From the NCBI RefSeq assembly GCF_024626525.1, contig NZ_JANJGU010000003.1, positions 307,323 to 371,322 of the forward strand: a stretch of 64,000 bases of DNA. The letters run 5' to 3'. Position numbers and translations under genes: made by a program. This DNA comes from Lederbergia panacisoli (GTDB taxonomy: Bacteria > Bacillota > Bacilli > Bacillales > Bacillaceae_C). Below, piece after piece: positions 9,432-17,896 of this stretch; positions within the stretch are counted from its first letter, which is position 1; every line of letters starts with the position of its first letter. The notes below the pieces were generated by a model. It saw only the letters and a program-made list of their open reading frames with translations. It was not told the origin of the DNA and did no database searches.

Positions 9432-10631
9432 ATGAATATAAAATTATTACCAACTATCATAGTTAAATATTTGATTCGTTCTGCCTTTTTTTTGTTTTCT
9501 TTACTATTTCCAGTTAATGAAAAAAAAATCACCTTCGCTTCATATCGATCAGTAAAACTTGAAGGTAATCTACAATTTATATATCAGGAAATGGCGAATG
9601 AATATAAGGATATTACCTTAAGCATTCTTATGAAGAAATTTAATGGGTCATTTTTTGGTAAACTAGATTATGTATGGCATATGCTGAAAGCTTGTTATGC
9701 ACTTGCTACTTCTAAATTTTTCATTATTGATGACTTTTATTTTCCTGTTTATGTTATAAAGCCTCGTAAAGGTACAGAGATTATCCAACTCTGGCATGCG
9801 CCTGGAGCATTTAAAAAGTTCGGATTAAGCACAATAGGGAAATCGTTTGGGACAAGTAAAGAATATTTAAAGCATGTCCCAATTCATTCGAATTATTCGA
9901 GGGTATATGTAAGTTCACAAAAAGTAGTTCCGTATTATGCTGATGCATTTGGGTTGCCGGAGGAAAGTATATTTCCGCTAGGGGTGCCGCGAACAGATTT
10001 CTTTTTTGACCATGATAAAATGAACGATAGTGTCAATAAGTTCTATTTAAGGTTTCCTGAACTAATAAATAAAAAACTTATATTATATGCTCCAACTTAT
10101 CGCGGAGATAGCCATAATCAGGACCATTTTAATTGTCCTATTGATATTCCCCTATTAAGAGAAATTGTAGGAGATGAGTATGCTCTTATAATAAATTTGC
10201 ATCCGTATATGAAGAAGAGCATCAATATTAATAAAAAAGATGAAAATTTTGCTTTCCTAATGAATGGAGAGTTTAGCATTGAAGATTTATTAGCAGCAAC
10301 AGACATATTGATAACTGACTATTCTTCAGTAATATTTGATTATAGTATTCTTGAAAAGCCTATGGCGTTTTATGCGACAGAGCTCGAAGACTATAAAGAG
10401 GAACGGGATTTTTATTTCGATTACGAATCCTTTATACCTGGACCACTTTTTACTGAAACTCAATCACTCGGAAAGTGGATTTATGAAGGTGTTTTTAATA
10501 AAGCGGAAATTTCAAAATTCAAAAATGAATTTTTTGATTTTATAGATGGAAATGCTAGTAAACGAATAGTGGACCATTTACAAGGTAAAGAGGTCGCTGA
10601 ACAAAAGAAAGAGTTGCTATCAAACGTTTAA
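9432..10631 (+). CDS. CDP-glycerol/CDP-ribitol phosphotransferase (TarF/TarL-like)
   Basis: A 399-residue transferase with a hydrophobic N-terminus (KYLIRSAFFLFSLLF) that likely seats it on the membrane. Family motifs are LWHAPGAFKKFG, PLGVPRTDFF, LYAPTYRGD, LHPYM and ILITDYSSVIFDYS. I choose ATG 9432 behind AAAGGCAGG; a start at 9363 would overlap tarJ and has no good site. It follows tarJ by 35 bases and probably uses CDP-ribitol or CDP-glycerol to prime or extend the main chain. It is close in layout to the protein encoded at 23900, so the two look like paralogues of parallel modules. Confidence 0.83.
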   Translation: MNIKLLPTIIVKYLIRSAFFLFSLLFPVNEKKITFASYRSVKLEGNLQFIYQEMANEYKDITLSILMKKFNGSFFGKLDYVWHMLKACYALATSKFFIIDDFYFPVYVIKPRKGTEIIQLWHAPGAFKKFGLSTIGKSFGTSKEYLKHVPIHSNYSRVYVSSQKVVPYYADAFGLPEESIFPLGVPRTDFFFDHDKMNDSVNKFYLRFPELINKKLILYAPTYRGDSHNQDHFNCPIDIPLLREIVGDEYALIINLHPYMKKSININKKDENFAFLMNGEFSIEDLLAATDILITDYSSVIFDYSILEKPMAFYATELEDYKEERDFYFDYESFIPGPLFTETQSLGKWIYEGVFNKAEISKFKNEFFDFIDGNASKRIVDHLQGKEVAEQKKELLSNV

Positions 10632-10687
10632 CAAAAAACAATCGGACTTATGTTAAAAATACTCTTAGATAATAAGGAGACAATATA

Positions 10688-12475
10688 ATGGAAGAAAGTT
10701 TTGAGCCAAATCTTTCGCAAGAAGATGAATCCAATGACTTATTTGACTCATTACCTGCAAAAGAGCAAGATAAGTACCTCGGAGACATCCATGCCAAAAT
10801 TACTTCGTTAACTTGGAATGGAACTATTTTAAAACTTGAAGGATATTCTTATATTGAAGGAATTACCTTGAAAAATTACTCAGATATAAGAAAAAACCTA
10901 CTACTGATTAACGAAGAGGGGGAACATTTAAGATTCGTCCTTGAAGATATCGTAGTATCAGAAATTAAGTGTGATAAAATCGACAGCAAATACAATTGGG
11001 CCGGATTTAAGGGGACAATTAACTTTGCAAAGTCAGCGGAAAGTAAGCCGTTGTTGCCAGGAAAATATCAAACATATATTGAACTTGAATATATAAAAAA
11101 CAATCAAGTTTTAATTGCACGAAAAACCCCGCTTGGTGATATTCGCAGGTTTTTGAAAAATGATTTTCATAGCTCGCAAATGGAATATTTCTCGGCCAAG
11201 AACCAGATTGTAAGCAATTTAATGGTCACATATGATGTGAATTCTAAAAGTATGCTATTGGAATCCATAAAAATAAGAAGCATTAATCCAAGCTTATTAT
11301 ATGGAGATATTAAAAATAAGACGAAACCACCGGGAAGGATATACCGTTTATTTAGATCCATAGTGTTTCAAATCTTATATTTGTTGTTCCATATATTCCC
11401 TGTGAATTCCAAAAGAATTTTATTTGCTTCTGACAGCAGGGCTGAAATAGGCGGAAATCAAAAATTTGTATATGAAGAAATGATCAGCAGAAATCTAGAT
11501 TTTGATTATAAATTCATGTTTAAAGAAAATAGCTTTGTTAAAAAAAGCCCAATTGAGATTATGAAGTTAGCCTATTATTGTGCAACTTCAAGATTCATTC
11601 TTTTGGAAGAAAATTACCCGATGATTTCTCCACTTACAATTAGAAAAAATGCAGATTTAGTTCAACTTTGGCATGGGGCCGGGGCATTTAAAAAATTCGG
11701 ATACTCTCGTATGGGACAACCAGGTGGCCCAAAAATTAATTCTAAAGACCATCGAAATTACACAAAAGCGGTTGTAAGTACAAAAAACGTTGCTACACAC
11801 TATGCCGAGAGTTTTGACATTGATAAAGATACCATTTATCCATTAGGAGTCCCGCGTACTGATATCTTTTTTGATGAAGAGTATAAAGAGCAAAAAAGAA
11901 ATGAGTTATATGAGCAATATCCTTTTCTAAAAGGAAAAAAAGTGATTTTATTTGCCCCAACCTTTAGAGGGAGAGGCAGAAAAGAAGCTCACTATCCAAT
12001 GGAATACCTTAATTTTGAAAAGCTATATGAGAATTTAAAAGATGAATATGTGTTTTTATTTAAATTCCATTTCATCATTTTAAATAAGGTTACTATCCCT
12101 TATCAATATTCCGATTTCTTTTATGACTTCACCGATTATAGAGAGGTTAACGATCTATTATTGATTGCTGATTTACTAATAACCGATTATTCTTCGATAT
12201 GTTTTGAGTATTCTTTACTGGATAGACCGATGCTTTTCTTCGCCTATGATGTCGAAGAGTATATTAGCAAAAGAGGGTTTTACTATGAATACCAATCATT
12301 CATCCCAGGAAATCTCGTAAAAACAAACAATGAAATGATTGATAAAATTGTCAATAAAGACTTCGCTGAGGAAAAGATAAAGCCATTTAGGGATTATTTC
12401 TTTGATTACCAAGATGGCAAAGCTAGTAAACGTGTAGTGGATCGAATAATTTTAAACGAGAATGATGAAGAATAA
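10688..12475 (+). CDS. TarL-like poly(polyol-phosphate) transferase with N-terminal beta domain
   Basis: 595 residues. The first about 150 form an extra beta-rich domain (pattern KITSLTWNGTILKLEGYSY) of the kind found in front of staphylococcal TarL-like polymerases. A short linker and hydrophobic stretch (about 220-245) lead to the catalytic half with LWHGAGAFKKFG, PLGVPRTDIFF, LFAPTFRGRG, LLITDYSSICFEYS and DRPMLFFAYD. AAGGAGA precedes the ATG. As the last gene of the tarIJ run it is the best candidate for the ribitol-phosphate chain polymerase. Glycerol specificity cannot be excluded, because the family motifs do not separate the two substrates. Confidence 0.83.
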   Translation: MEESFEPNLSQEDESNDLFDSLPAKEQDKYLGDIHAKITSLTWNGTILKLEGYSYIEGITLKNYSDIRKNLLLINEEGEHLRFVLEDIVVSEIKCDKIDSKYNWAGFKGTINFAKSAESKPLLPGKYQTYIELEYIKNNQVLIARKTPLGDIRRFLKNDFHSSQMEYFSAKNQIVSNLMVTYDVNSKSMLLESIKIRSINPSLLYGDIKNKTKPPGRIYRLFRSIVFQILYLLFHIFPVNSKRILFASDSRAEIGGNQKFVYEEMISRNLDFDYKFMFKENSFVKKSPIEIMKLAYYCATSRFILLEENYPMISPLTIRKNADLVQLWHGAGAFKKFGYSRMGQPGGPKINSKDHRNYTKAVVSTKNVATHYAESFDIDKDTIYPLGVPRTDIFFDEEYKEQKRNELYEQYPFLKGKKVILFAPTFRGRGRKEAHYPMEYLNFEKLYENLKDEYVFLFKFHFIILNKVTIPYQYSDFFYDFTDYREVNDLLLIADLLITDYSSICFEYSLLDRPMLFFAYDVEEYISKRGFYYEYQSFIPGNLVKTNNEMIDKIVNKDFAEEKIKPFRDYFFDYQDGKASKRVVDRIILNENDEE

Positions 12476-12488
12476 TTTGTGTTTATTT

Positions 12489-12543
12489 AAAGGTATTACT
12501 ATGCTTTCGTGAAGATTGATTGTTAGGATACCTTTATTTTTTT
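12489..12543 (+). terminator. Terminator after the tarIJ-polymerase run
   Basis: AAAGGTAT pairs with ATACCTTT across a 31-base partly structured loop, followed by seven Ts. The next gene's ribosome binding site starts directly behind it. Confidence 0.55.
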
Positions 12544-12558
12544 AAGGGGGCTTTTCAT

Positions 12559-14091
12559 ATGCAGACACACCAGTGGCTTTCCCATGTCACCCCTGATATC
12601 GTGACAGAAGCACGTGGAACAAACCTAGATGCTTATTTACTTGCGGTAGAGGGCTGGAGAAGGGGACTAGAATTAAGATGGTCTTCCAGAAAAGTAAAGA
12701 AAAGAGGAGTGCATGCTCCGGGACGTTTATTTACTTTAACGAACGGAAATAAAACACATACCTTTTATAAAACAAGAGGGGACCATTGTACTCAACAAGC
12801 TGTAGATATAGGAAATAATAAAAATTTAACAAAAGAATGGTTGTCAGAACGTGGAGTTCAAGTGCCTGAAGGTAAACGATTTTTAGCTGAAAATTCAAAT
12901 GACGAAATAATCAATTATGCTGCTGACATCGAATATCCTGTTGTATTAAAGCCAACAAAAGGCGATCAAGGTGTTGGGGTAGTTGCCAACATTAAAAACG
13001 AGGAGCATTTAATCCAATCCCTTAAGTATGTTCGAGGAGATCTTAAATTTTCTGATGTTCTTCTTGAAAAGTTTATTGAAGGGGAAGAGTACCGTATTTT
13101 TGTTGTCGACAATAAGGTTATTGCTGCCATTAAGAGAATTCCAGCAAATGTGGTCGGTGACGGTATTAGCACCATAAGATCTTTAATAGCACAAAAAAAT
13201 AAAGAGAGAAAAAAGAATCCGCGTTTATATAGCTGTTTAATTAAAATTGACCACGAGGTGGAAAGTTTCACAAAAATGGCTGGGTTCACATTGGACAGTA
13301 TTCCTAATAAAGGTGAACAAATATTTCTTAGGGCAAATACAAATGTATCAACGGGAGGAGATTCTGTTGATGTATTGGACGAATTGCCAATGGAAATTAA
13401 AAACGTGGCCATTAAAACATTGCAAGTAATGCCTGGATTGCCACATGCTGGTGTAGATGTGATTATTAATCAAAACGCGCCAATAGAAAAAGCCGGGGTT
13501 GTAATTGAGATAAACCCTGTTCCACAAATTGGTTCTTTAGTTTTTCCTATGATTGGACAAGCTCGTGATGTTCCAGGAGCCATTATTGATTATTATTTCC
13601 CTGAAACAAAGGATAAGAAAATATATAATCCGAATGTATATTTTGACTTAAAAGTAGTTCTTGAGCCATTATTAAATAAAACGGCCAGTGAGGTTATTGT
13701 CACACCACCGCCATTGGAAGAAGTAGTAGGGAAAAAATACGTTGTTTCCGGTGATATAAAAGGTGATGGCTATGCTAGATGGATTAGAAAGATAGCTCTT
13801 GAAGCAGACTTGTTTGGATATATAAAAGCCTTGAAAAATGGCAACTATGAAATTATTGTAGGCGGCACCGAAGAGGCTGCAAATACCTTTAAAAATAAAT
13901 GCACAAAATGGAAGTCAAAAAATATAAAAGTAGTATCAGAGGAAACTTGGAAGAAGCCGATAAAAGTGGGCTACCAAATATTGAAAGAGCCTGATAAAAC
14001 GGCTAAACAGAAACCTGCTCCTCCAAAACCTGCTCCAAAACAAAAGAAAAAGTTAACCTGGAAACAAAAAATTAAAATTTTGATTTCGTAA
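12559..14091 (+). CDS. ATP-grasp ligase with C-terminal acylphosphatase-like domain
   Basis: 510 residues starting at ATG 12559, eight bases after AAGGGGG. Residues about 70-370 form an ATP-grasp fold: the nucleotide-binding stretch VVLKPTKGDQGVGV, a hinge LLEKFIEGEEYRIFVVDN, and the metal-binding end VVIEINPVPQIG. It resembles the ATP-grasp half of cyanophycin synthetase or GshAB-like ligases, so it probably makes an amide or peptide bond through an acyl-phosphate. Residues about 390-460 resemble acylphosphatase (GDGYARWIRKIA, then a GNYEIIVGG strand), but the usual catalytic Arg and Asn positions appear displaced or replaced. The tail is Lys/Pro-rich and basic. The substrate is unknown; teichoic-acid or wall involvement is only suggested by location. 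Confidence 0.7.
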   Translation: MQTHQWLSHVTPDIVTEARGTNLDAYLLAVEGWRRGLELRWSSRKVKKRGVHAPGRLFTLTNGNKTHTFYKTRGDHCTQQAVDIGNNKNLTKEWLSERGVQVPEGKRFLAENSNDEIINYAADIEYPVVLKPTKGDQGVGVVANIKNEEHLIQSLKYVRGDLKFSDVLLEKFIEGEEYRIFVVDNKVIAAIKRIPANVVGDGISTIRSLIAQKNKERKKNPRLYSCLIKIDHEVESFTKMAGFTLDSIPNKGEQIFLRANTNVSTGGDSVDVLDELPMEIKNVAIKTLQVMPGLPHAGVDVIINQNAPIEKAGVVIEINPVPQIGSLVFPMIGQARDVPGAIIDYYFPETKDKKIYNPNVYFDLKVVLEPLLNKTASEVIVTPPPLEEVVGKKYVVSGDIKGDGYARWIRKIALEADLFGYIKALKNGNYEIIVGGTEEAANTFKNKCTKWKSKNIKVVSEETWKKPIKVGYQILKEPDKTAKQKPAPPKPAPKQKKKLTWKQKIKILIS

Positions 14092-14106
14092 ATTGAATGA
14101 TAACGG

Positions 14107-14137
14107 GACTCCACTATATGGGTGGGGTCTTTTTTCC
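14107..14137 (+). terminator. Terminator after the ATP-grasp gene
   Basis: GACTCCAC pairs with GTGGGGTC (one G-U) around a short loop, followed by TTTTTT. Confidence 0.75.
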
Positions 14138-14172
14138 TTTTTGCTCTTGGTTTTCGTGTAGGTATGAGAATA

Positions 14173-14362
14173 AATAGGCGGAGAATTTCCGGTTAATGTA
14201 TGTAGAGGAAGCTTAAGAAGCAGAAATAAGCGGAGATATTCCGGTTAACCGCTCTAAATATAACTAAATCCCAAGATTTGGACCATATAAACGGAAAATC
14301 TCCCCTTATTTTAAAGGAAATAGGGGTATTTCCTAAAATAAACGGAATTTCTCCGTTTACTT
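14173..14362. repeat. Four copies of an imperfect palindrome, core CGGAGAATTTCCG
   Basis: Related palindromic words occur near 14175-14194, 14227-14249, 14287-14310 and 14337-14360 (forms such as GCGGAGAATTTCCGGTTAA and AACGGAATTTCTCCGTTTA). They fill most of the gap between the ATP-grasp gene and the small reverse gene. This could be an intergenic repeat family or a set of protein-binding sites; nothing else is visible here. Confidence 0.6.
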
Positions 14363-14423
14363 TCTGAAATCAACATTCAGTTATAACAGAGCCGACTTTT
14401 AAAGAGGGGAAGAGCATATAGCT

Positions 14424-14570
14424 TTAATAAAAATAATGTCTATCTTCCGGCTCGTCTTTATATGGGTATTCTTTTTCTTCCTTGCGTTTCTCTTTTTTCT
14501 TTTTAATTTTCTGAGTCTCTTCTGAATTTGAAACAGTATTTTTAAATAGATTAAAGATCATTTCAAACAT
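14424..14570 (-). CDS. 48-residue charged small protein, unknown function
   Basis: A reverse-strand reading frame beginning MFEMIFNLFKN, preceded by GAGGTG six bases upstream of the ATG, and ending in PEDRHYFY. The first ten residues are hydrophobic or amphipathic; the middle is a Lys/Glu-rich stretch (KIKKKKEKRKEEKE). I do not recognise it. The good ribosome binding site and clean frame favour a real short gene, but there is no homology evidence. Confidence 0.5.
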   Translation of the reverse strand: MFEMIFNLFKNTVSNSEETQKIKKKKEKRKEEKEYPYKDEPEDRHYFY

Positions 14571-14953
14571 TTGAAGCACCTCATCTCTAATATTTGTACA
14601 GTTACCATACCATTGAGATATTCGGAAAACGTTAATAATGGGTTAATGTTTTGTGAAATTTCATTGAGGAGGATTTTTACCTTTTTTAAATCTGATTAAA
14701 TACTAAACTTACATACTTCCCCAAAAAATTGTAATATTGTAGAGTAATAGTATCACCTACCCTTTTTTTATAGCTTCTATTCAGTTTTGGAAAGTTTTAT
14801 TGGTAGTGGTATTACTAATTTTACCCAATGTGTATGAAGAATAAAATGAAACAAAAGTCCTGTGAATTTGTAATGCTTACTTCACAAATGAAAGATAATT
14901 GCCGATATATTAATGTGATAGACAATTTTTTAATAGAAAACCAGGGGGAAAAC
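14571..14953. other. Gap without a recognised gene
   Basis: AT-rich sequence between the divergent 48-residue gene and the carboxypeptidase. I see no convincing promoter pair, RNA gene or repeat here, although it must hold the start signals of both flanking genes. Confidence 0.5.
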
Positions 14954-16759
14954 ATGCACAAATTAAGAACAGTCATCATTGTATTTGTATTCTTACTATC
15001 TACTTTTTCTTTTAATGGACAGCCGGAAGCGGCGGCTAATATTGTGAACCCAAACAAAGTATATTCCTATGACCAGATGGTGAAGGATATTAAAAAGTTG
15101 GGAAAAACATATCCTGATTTAATTACATATAAAGTGATTGGAAAATCTGAGTATGGCAGAGATATTTATGCCGTGTCGCTAGGAAAGGGACCAGCGACTG
15201 CTTTTATTAATGGGGCCCACCATGGTCGTGAATGGATCACGACTAATTTAAATATGTATATGATTGAGGAGTATGCAAAAGCGTACAAAAAAAATAGTAA
15301 AATAAAAGGCTATAATGCTAGAAATATATTAAATTCGACTACGATTTGGTTTGTGCCAATGGTAAATCCGGATGGTGTGACGCTTCAACAGCAAGGACTA
15401 AAAGCATTTCCGAAAAGCAAACATGCGTCCCTTATTAAAATGAATAAAGGAAGTACAAACTTCAAGCGTTGGAAGGCAAATGCTAAAGGAATAGACTTAA
15501 ACCGTCAATATAATGCTGGGTGGAAGACAATCGTTAACAGTCCAAAAGGTCCAAGTTATGCCCATTTCAAAGGCTATAGTCCAGCAAGTGCTGCTGAAGT
15601 AAAGGCTGTTTTAAAGCTGGATGCAGAAATCAATGCTGAAATGGCAGTAGCCTATCATAGCAGTGGGAGAATCCTATACTGGAATTATAAGCAGGACAAG
15701 GCAACTTATAAGAGGGACCTTGTATATGCTCGTGCCATCAATAAATTAACCGGGTATCCATTAGTGAATGCTGGTAAAAATCCATCTGGCGGCGGTTATA
15801 CTGACTGGTTTATCCAAGCGAAAAAACGTCCAGGCTTTACGCCAGAAATCTCCCGGCCTGTTTATGAGTCTAGCCCGCCAATATCAGAGTTTAAGGGCGC
15901 ATGGAAGGAAAACCAAGCAGTTGGACTTTATGTGGCCCAAGAAAGTGCAAAGCTGTATGATGCGCGAAAGAAAAAAGAAGCGGAAAAGCTAGCATCTTCA
16001 TTTAAGTCACTTAAGACAAAAGCGAGCAAGCTGAAAAGTTCATATTATACGAATGTGAAAAAGGAATCTGATTTAAAAATAACGAAATCCTTTAATGATC
16101 TGTATTCCTCTGTCGTTAAAGAGTCTAAAAAACTGGAAGCAAAAGCAGCTAAAATTCCAAAGAAACATCGGAAACAAATCGATTCCTATATAACATCGAT
16201 AAATGGATATAAAAATTACGCAAAATCATATATGGATGCGGTTAATGCAGGAAATGCACTCGTAACCTCTACGAAGAGCCTTGATAAATTATTTGTAGAT
16301 GGCAAGTTGAACTCAACAACAATATCCAAACAAAAACAACTGATTAAATCTACCACGGCTGCAGAGAAAAAAGTAAATAAGATGTACGGGAAAACGCCAA
16401 GATCTTTAGCTAAGAAAAAATATATTACGCCTGCAAGCATATTGACTAAGAACGTTCAATATGAAATTGATCGCTACAACTTAACGTTGCAGATTGAAAA
16501 AGATGTTAATATGAAAAAGATCGATACAGCAAAAGCAAACCTTGCTAAGCTAACTAAATTAGAAGCGTCTAGTAAAAAAGCAAAAACAGATGGAAATAAA
16601 AAATATCCAGGTAAATATAAAACATATAAGAAAACCGAAGATTTACTGAAGAAAATGAAAGCAAAAGTCGAGGCTAGTATTAAAAAATTGGAGAAGGAAT
16701 TAGAACCGAAGGAAGAGCCGGTTGACGAGGAGACCCCAGTAGAAGAGAATACGAAGTAA
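14954..16759 (+). CDS. Secreted M14 zinc carboxypeptidase with long Lys-rich tail
   Basis: 601 residues from ATG 14954 behind AGGGGG, with a signal peptide (VIIVFVFLLSTFSFNG, cleavage near PEAAA). The M14 domain spans about residues 35-325. Zinc ligands are His90 and Glu93 (HHGREW) and His235 (AYHSSG); Glu298 in TPEISRP is the catalytic general base. Members in Bacillus trim peptides such as gamma-D-Glu-diaminopimelate in wall turnover, so peptidoglycan or extracellular peptides are the likely substrate. Residues about 330-600 are a Lys/Ser-rich helical region, ending in an acidic Glu/Pro tail, perhaps a wall-contact spacer. The gene stands alone, followed by a hairpin. Confidence 0.85.
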   Translation: MHKLRTVIIVFVFLLSTFSFNGQPEAAANIVNPNKVYSYDQMVKDIKKLGKTYPDLITYKVIGKSEYGRDIYAVSLGKGPATAFINGAHHGREWITTNLNMYMIEEYAKAYKKNSKIKGYNARNILNSTTIWFVPMVNPDGVTLQQQGLKAFPKSKHASLIKMNKGSTNFKRWKANAKGIDLNRQYNAGWKTIVNSPKGPSYAHFKGYSPASAAEVKAVLKLDAEINAEMAVAYHSSGRILYWNYKQDKATYKRDLVYARAINKLTGYPLVNAGKNPSGGGYTDWFIQAKKRPGFTPEISRPVYESSPPISEFKGAWKENQAVGLYVAQESAKLYDARKKKEAEKLASSFKSLKTKASKLKSSYYTNVKKESDLKITKSFNDLYSSVVKESKKLEAKAAKIPKKHRKQIDSYITSINGYKNYAKSYMDAVNAGNALVTSTKSLDKLFVDGKLNSTTISKQKQLIKSTTAAEKKVNKMYGKTPRSLAKKKYITPASILTKNVQYEIDRYNLTLQIEKDVNMKKIDTAKANLAKLTKLEASSKKAKTDGNKKYPGKYKTYKKTEDLLKKMKAKVEASIKKLEKELEPKEEPVDEETPVEENTK

Positions 16760-16769
16760 CTCTAAATTT

Positions 16770-16813
16770 AAAATCCGAATTTTTCGTATGCGATGGAAAT
16801 TCGGATTTTTTTT
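16770..16813 (+). terminator. Terminator hairpin, AAATCCGAATTT family copy 1
   Basis: AAAATCCGAATTT pairs with AAATTCGGATTTT and runs into a T-tract, starting about 11 bases after the carboxypeptidase stop. Confidence 0.8.
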
Positions 16814-16830
16814 ATTGATAGGTTTCGCTA

Positions 16831-16968
16831 ATTGATGAATTTTCCGTAAGAATTGATGAAAATCGGACGGCGATTGGTGAGAATTTTAAGTTGATTGGTG
16901 AAATTAGAGTGGAGAATGGTGAGAATTCATTTAGAATTGATGAAATTAATCAACAATTGGTGAATATG
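16831..16968 (+). repeat. 21-bp periodic array (forward), about six to seven units
   Basis: Successive units begin AATTGATGAA or GATTGGTGAG exactly 21 bases apart, with only the last step shortened by one. In one frame the units read as heptads such as RIDENRT and AIGENFK. It ends at hairpin copy 1. Confidence 0.85.
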
Positions 16969-17000
16969 AAAAAAGTCACGTGCCAGCGACTTTTCTCCTT
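16969..17000. repeat. GTCGCG-type hairpin, copy 1 (imperfect)
   Basis: AAAAAAGTCACG-TGCC-AGCGACTTTT; the outer AAAAGTC/GACTTTT stem is kept while the inner pairs are mismatched. It directly follows the 21-bp array. Confidence 0.65.
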
Positions 17001-17054
17001 TTAAAGAAGGTATAGTTAATTGGTAAGAATTTTTATTTAAGAGAATCCGCTTTT

Positions 17055-17096
17055 AAAATCCGAATTTCGTATGTGAGCGAAATTCGGATTTTCTTT
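17055..17096. terminator. Bidirectional terminator, AAATCCGAATTT family copy 2
   Basis: AAAATCCGAATTTCG pairs with CGAAATTCGGATTTT with A and T runs on both sides. It lies just beyond the end of the reverse-strand SH3 pseudogene and can serve it. Confidence 0.7.
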
Positions 17097-17106
17097 AATA
17101 AATTTG

Positions 17107-17742
17107 TTACTCTAACTCCAATTCATTTCCATTCACATACCCTACTCGTCCAGAAATATTTACTTTATACCATTCACCCGATTTAGAAAGATAGCTTAAT
17201 GTTTCACCTTTATGAATAGTTGCTAGACGAAATGCTTCATTATTTGATTTCTTTGAATATATTTGAACCTCGTTGGAAAGTTTTATTTTTCCTATTGGCA
17301 AATCCTTATTAGTTGTTTCTGGTATGTTAGCACTTAAAATAGGAGCGGTGGATTGTTTCTTTACATAGGCTTTTGATGCTCCGAATAATACCTCATGCAT
17401 CGTTGAATTTTCTTTTAATCTAGGAAATACTTGGCCTTTCTATAAAGTTCCCATTTTAATATATTTTCCTTTTGTTTTCTTATAAATGGCTATGTTGGAT
17501 TTTTTCGTTTCAAAATACTTTATTTCTTTGCTGAACTGCAACACTGCATCGTTTTTATTAATATAGCCGATCCTCTGTCCTACTTGTATTTTATAATAAT
17601 CACCTTTCAAAGAATCAACGTAGACAGTTTGTCCCTTGAGCAATGAGGCAAATGTTTTTCCTTTCGCAGAAGCTGATTGTTTGATGGCTATATTCTTGCT
17701 TGCTTTGGCAACCCCATTCTTTTTAAGTGATGATTTTATCAT
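17107..17742 (-). pseudogene. SH3-domain protein gene interrupted by an in-frame amber codon
   Basis: Read on the reverse strand, a good start (AGGGGGAGA before ATG 17742) opens a 100-codon frame ending at TAG 17440-17442. The same frame then continues without a gap for 13 codons (KGQVFPRLKENST) and on to a second stop at 17107. The joined product of about 211 residues would hold three SH3b-like repeats with GYINKND, EVLFGASKAYV and GYVNGNE endings. No frameshift is needed; only the TAG breaks it. No signal peptide is visible. Either it is a recent nonsense pseudogene, or the first part is made alone, or the stop is read through. An annotation pipeline may list two separate small SH3 proteins. 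Confidence 0.7.
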
Positions 17743-17848
17743 TGAATCTCCCCCTGTTAGAAAAAGGTAACCTTTATCATATTAGTTCTTTTTGCATAAT
17801 AGGTATATAGAATTTTGTGTGTTATTTAAGAGGATAATAGAAAAAAGA

Positions 17849-17896
17849 AATAAAAAATCCGAATTTTAGACCCAGTCCAAAATTCGGATTTTCTTT
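17849..17896. terminator. Terminator hairpin, AAATCCGAATTT family copy 3
   Basis: AAAAAATCCGAATTTTAGAC and its complement, ending in GGATTTTCTTTTA, form a hairpin directly after the subtilase stop codon on the reverse strand. Confidence 0.75.
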
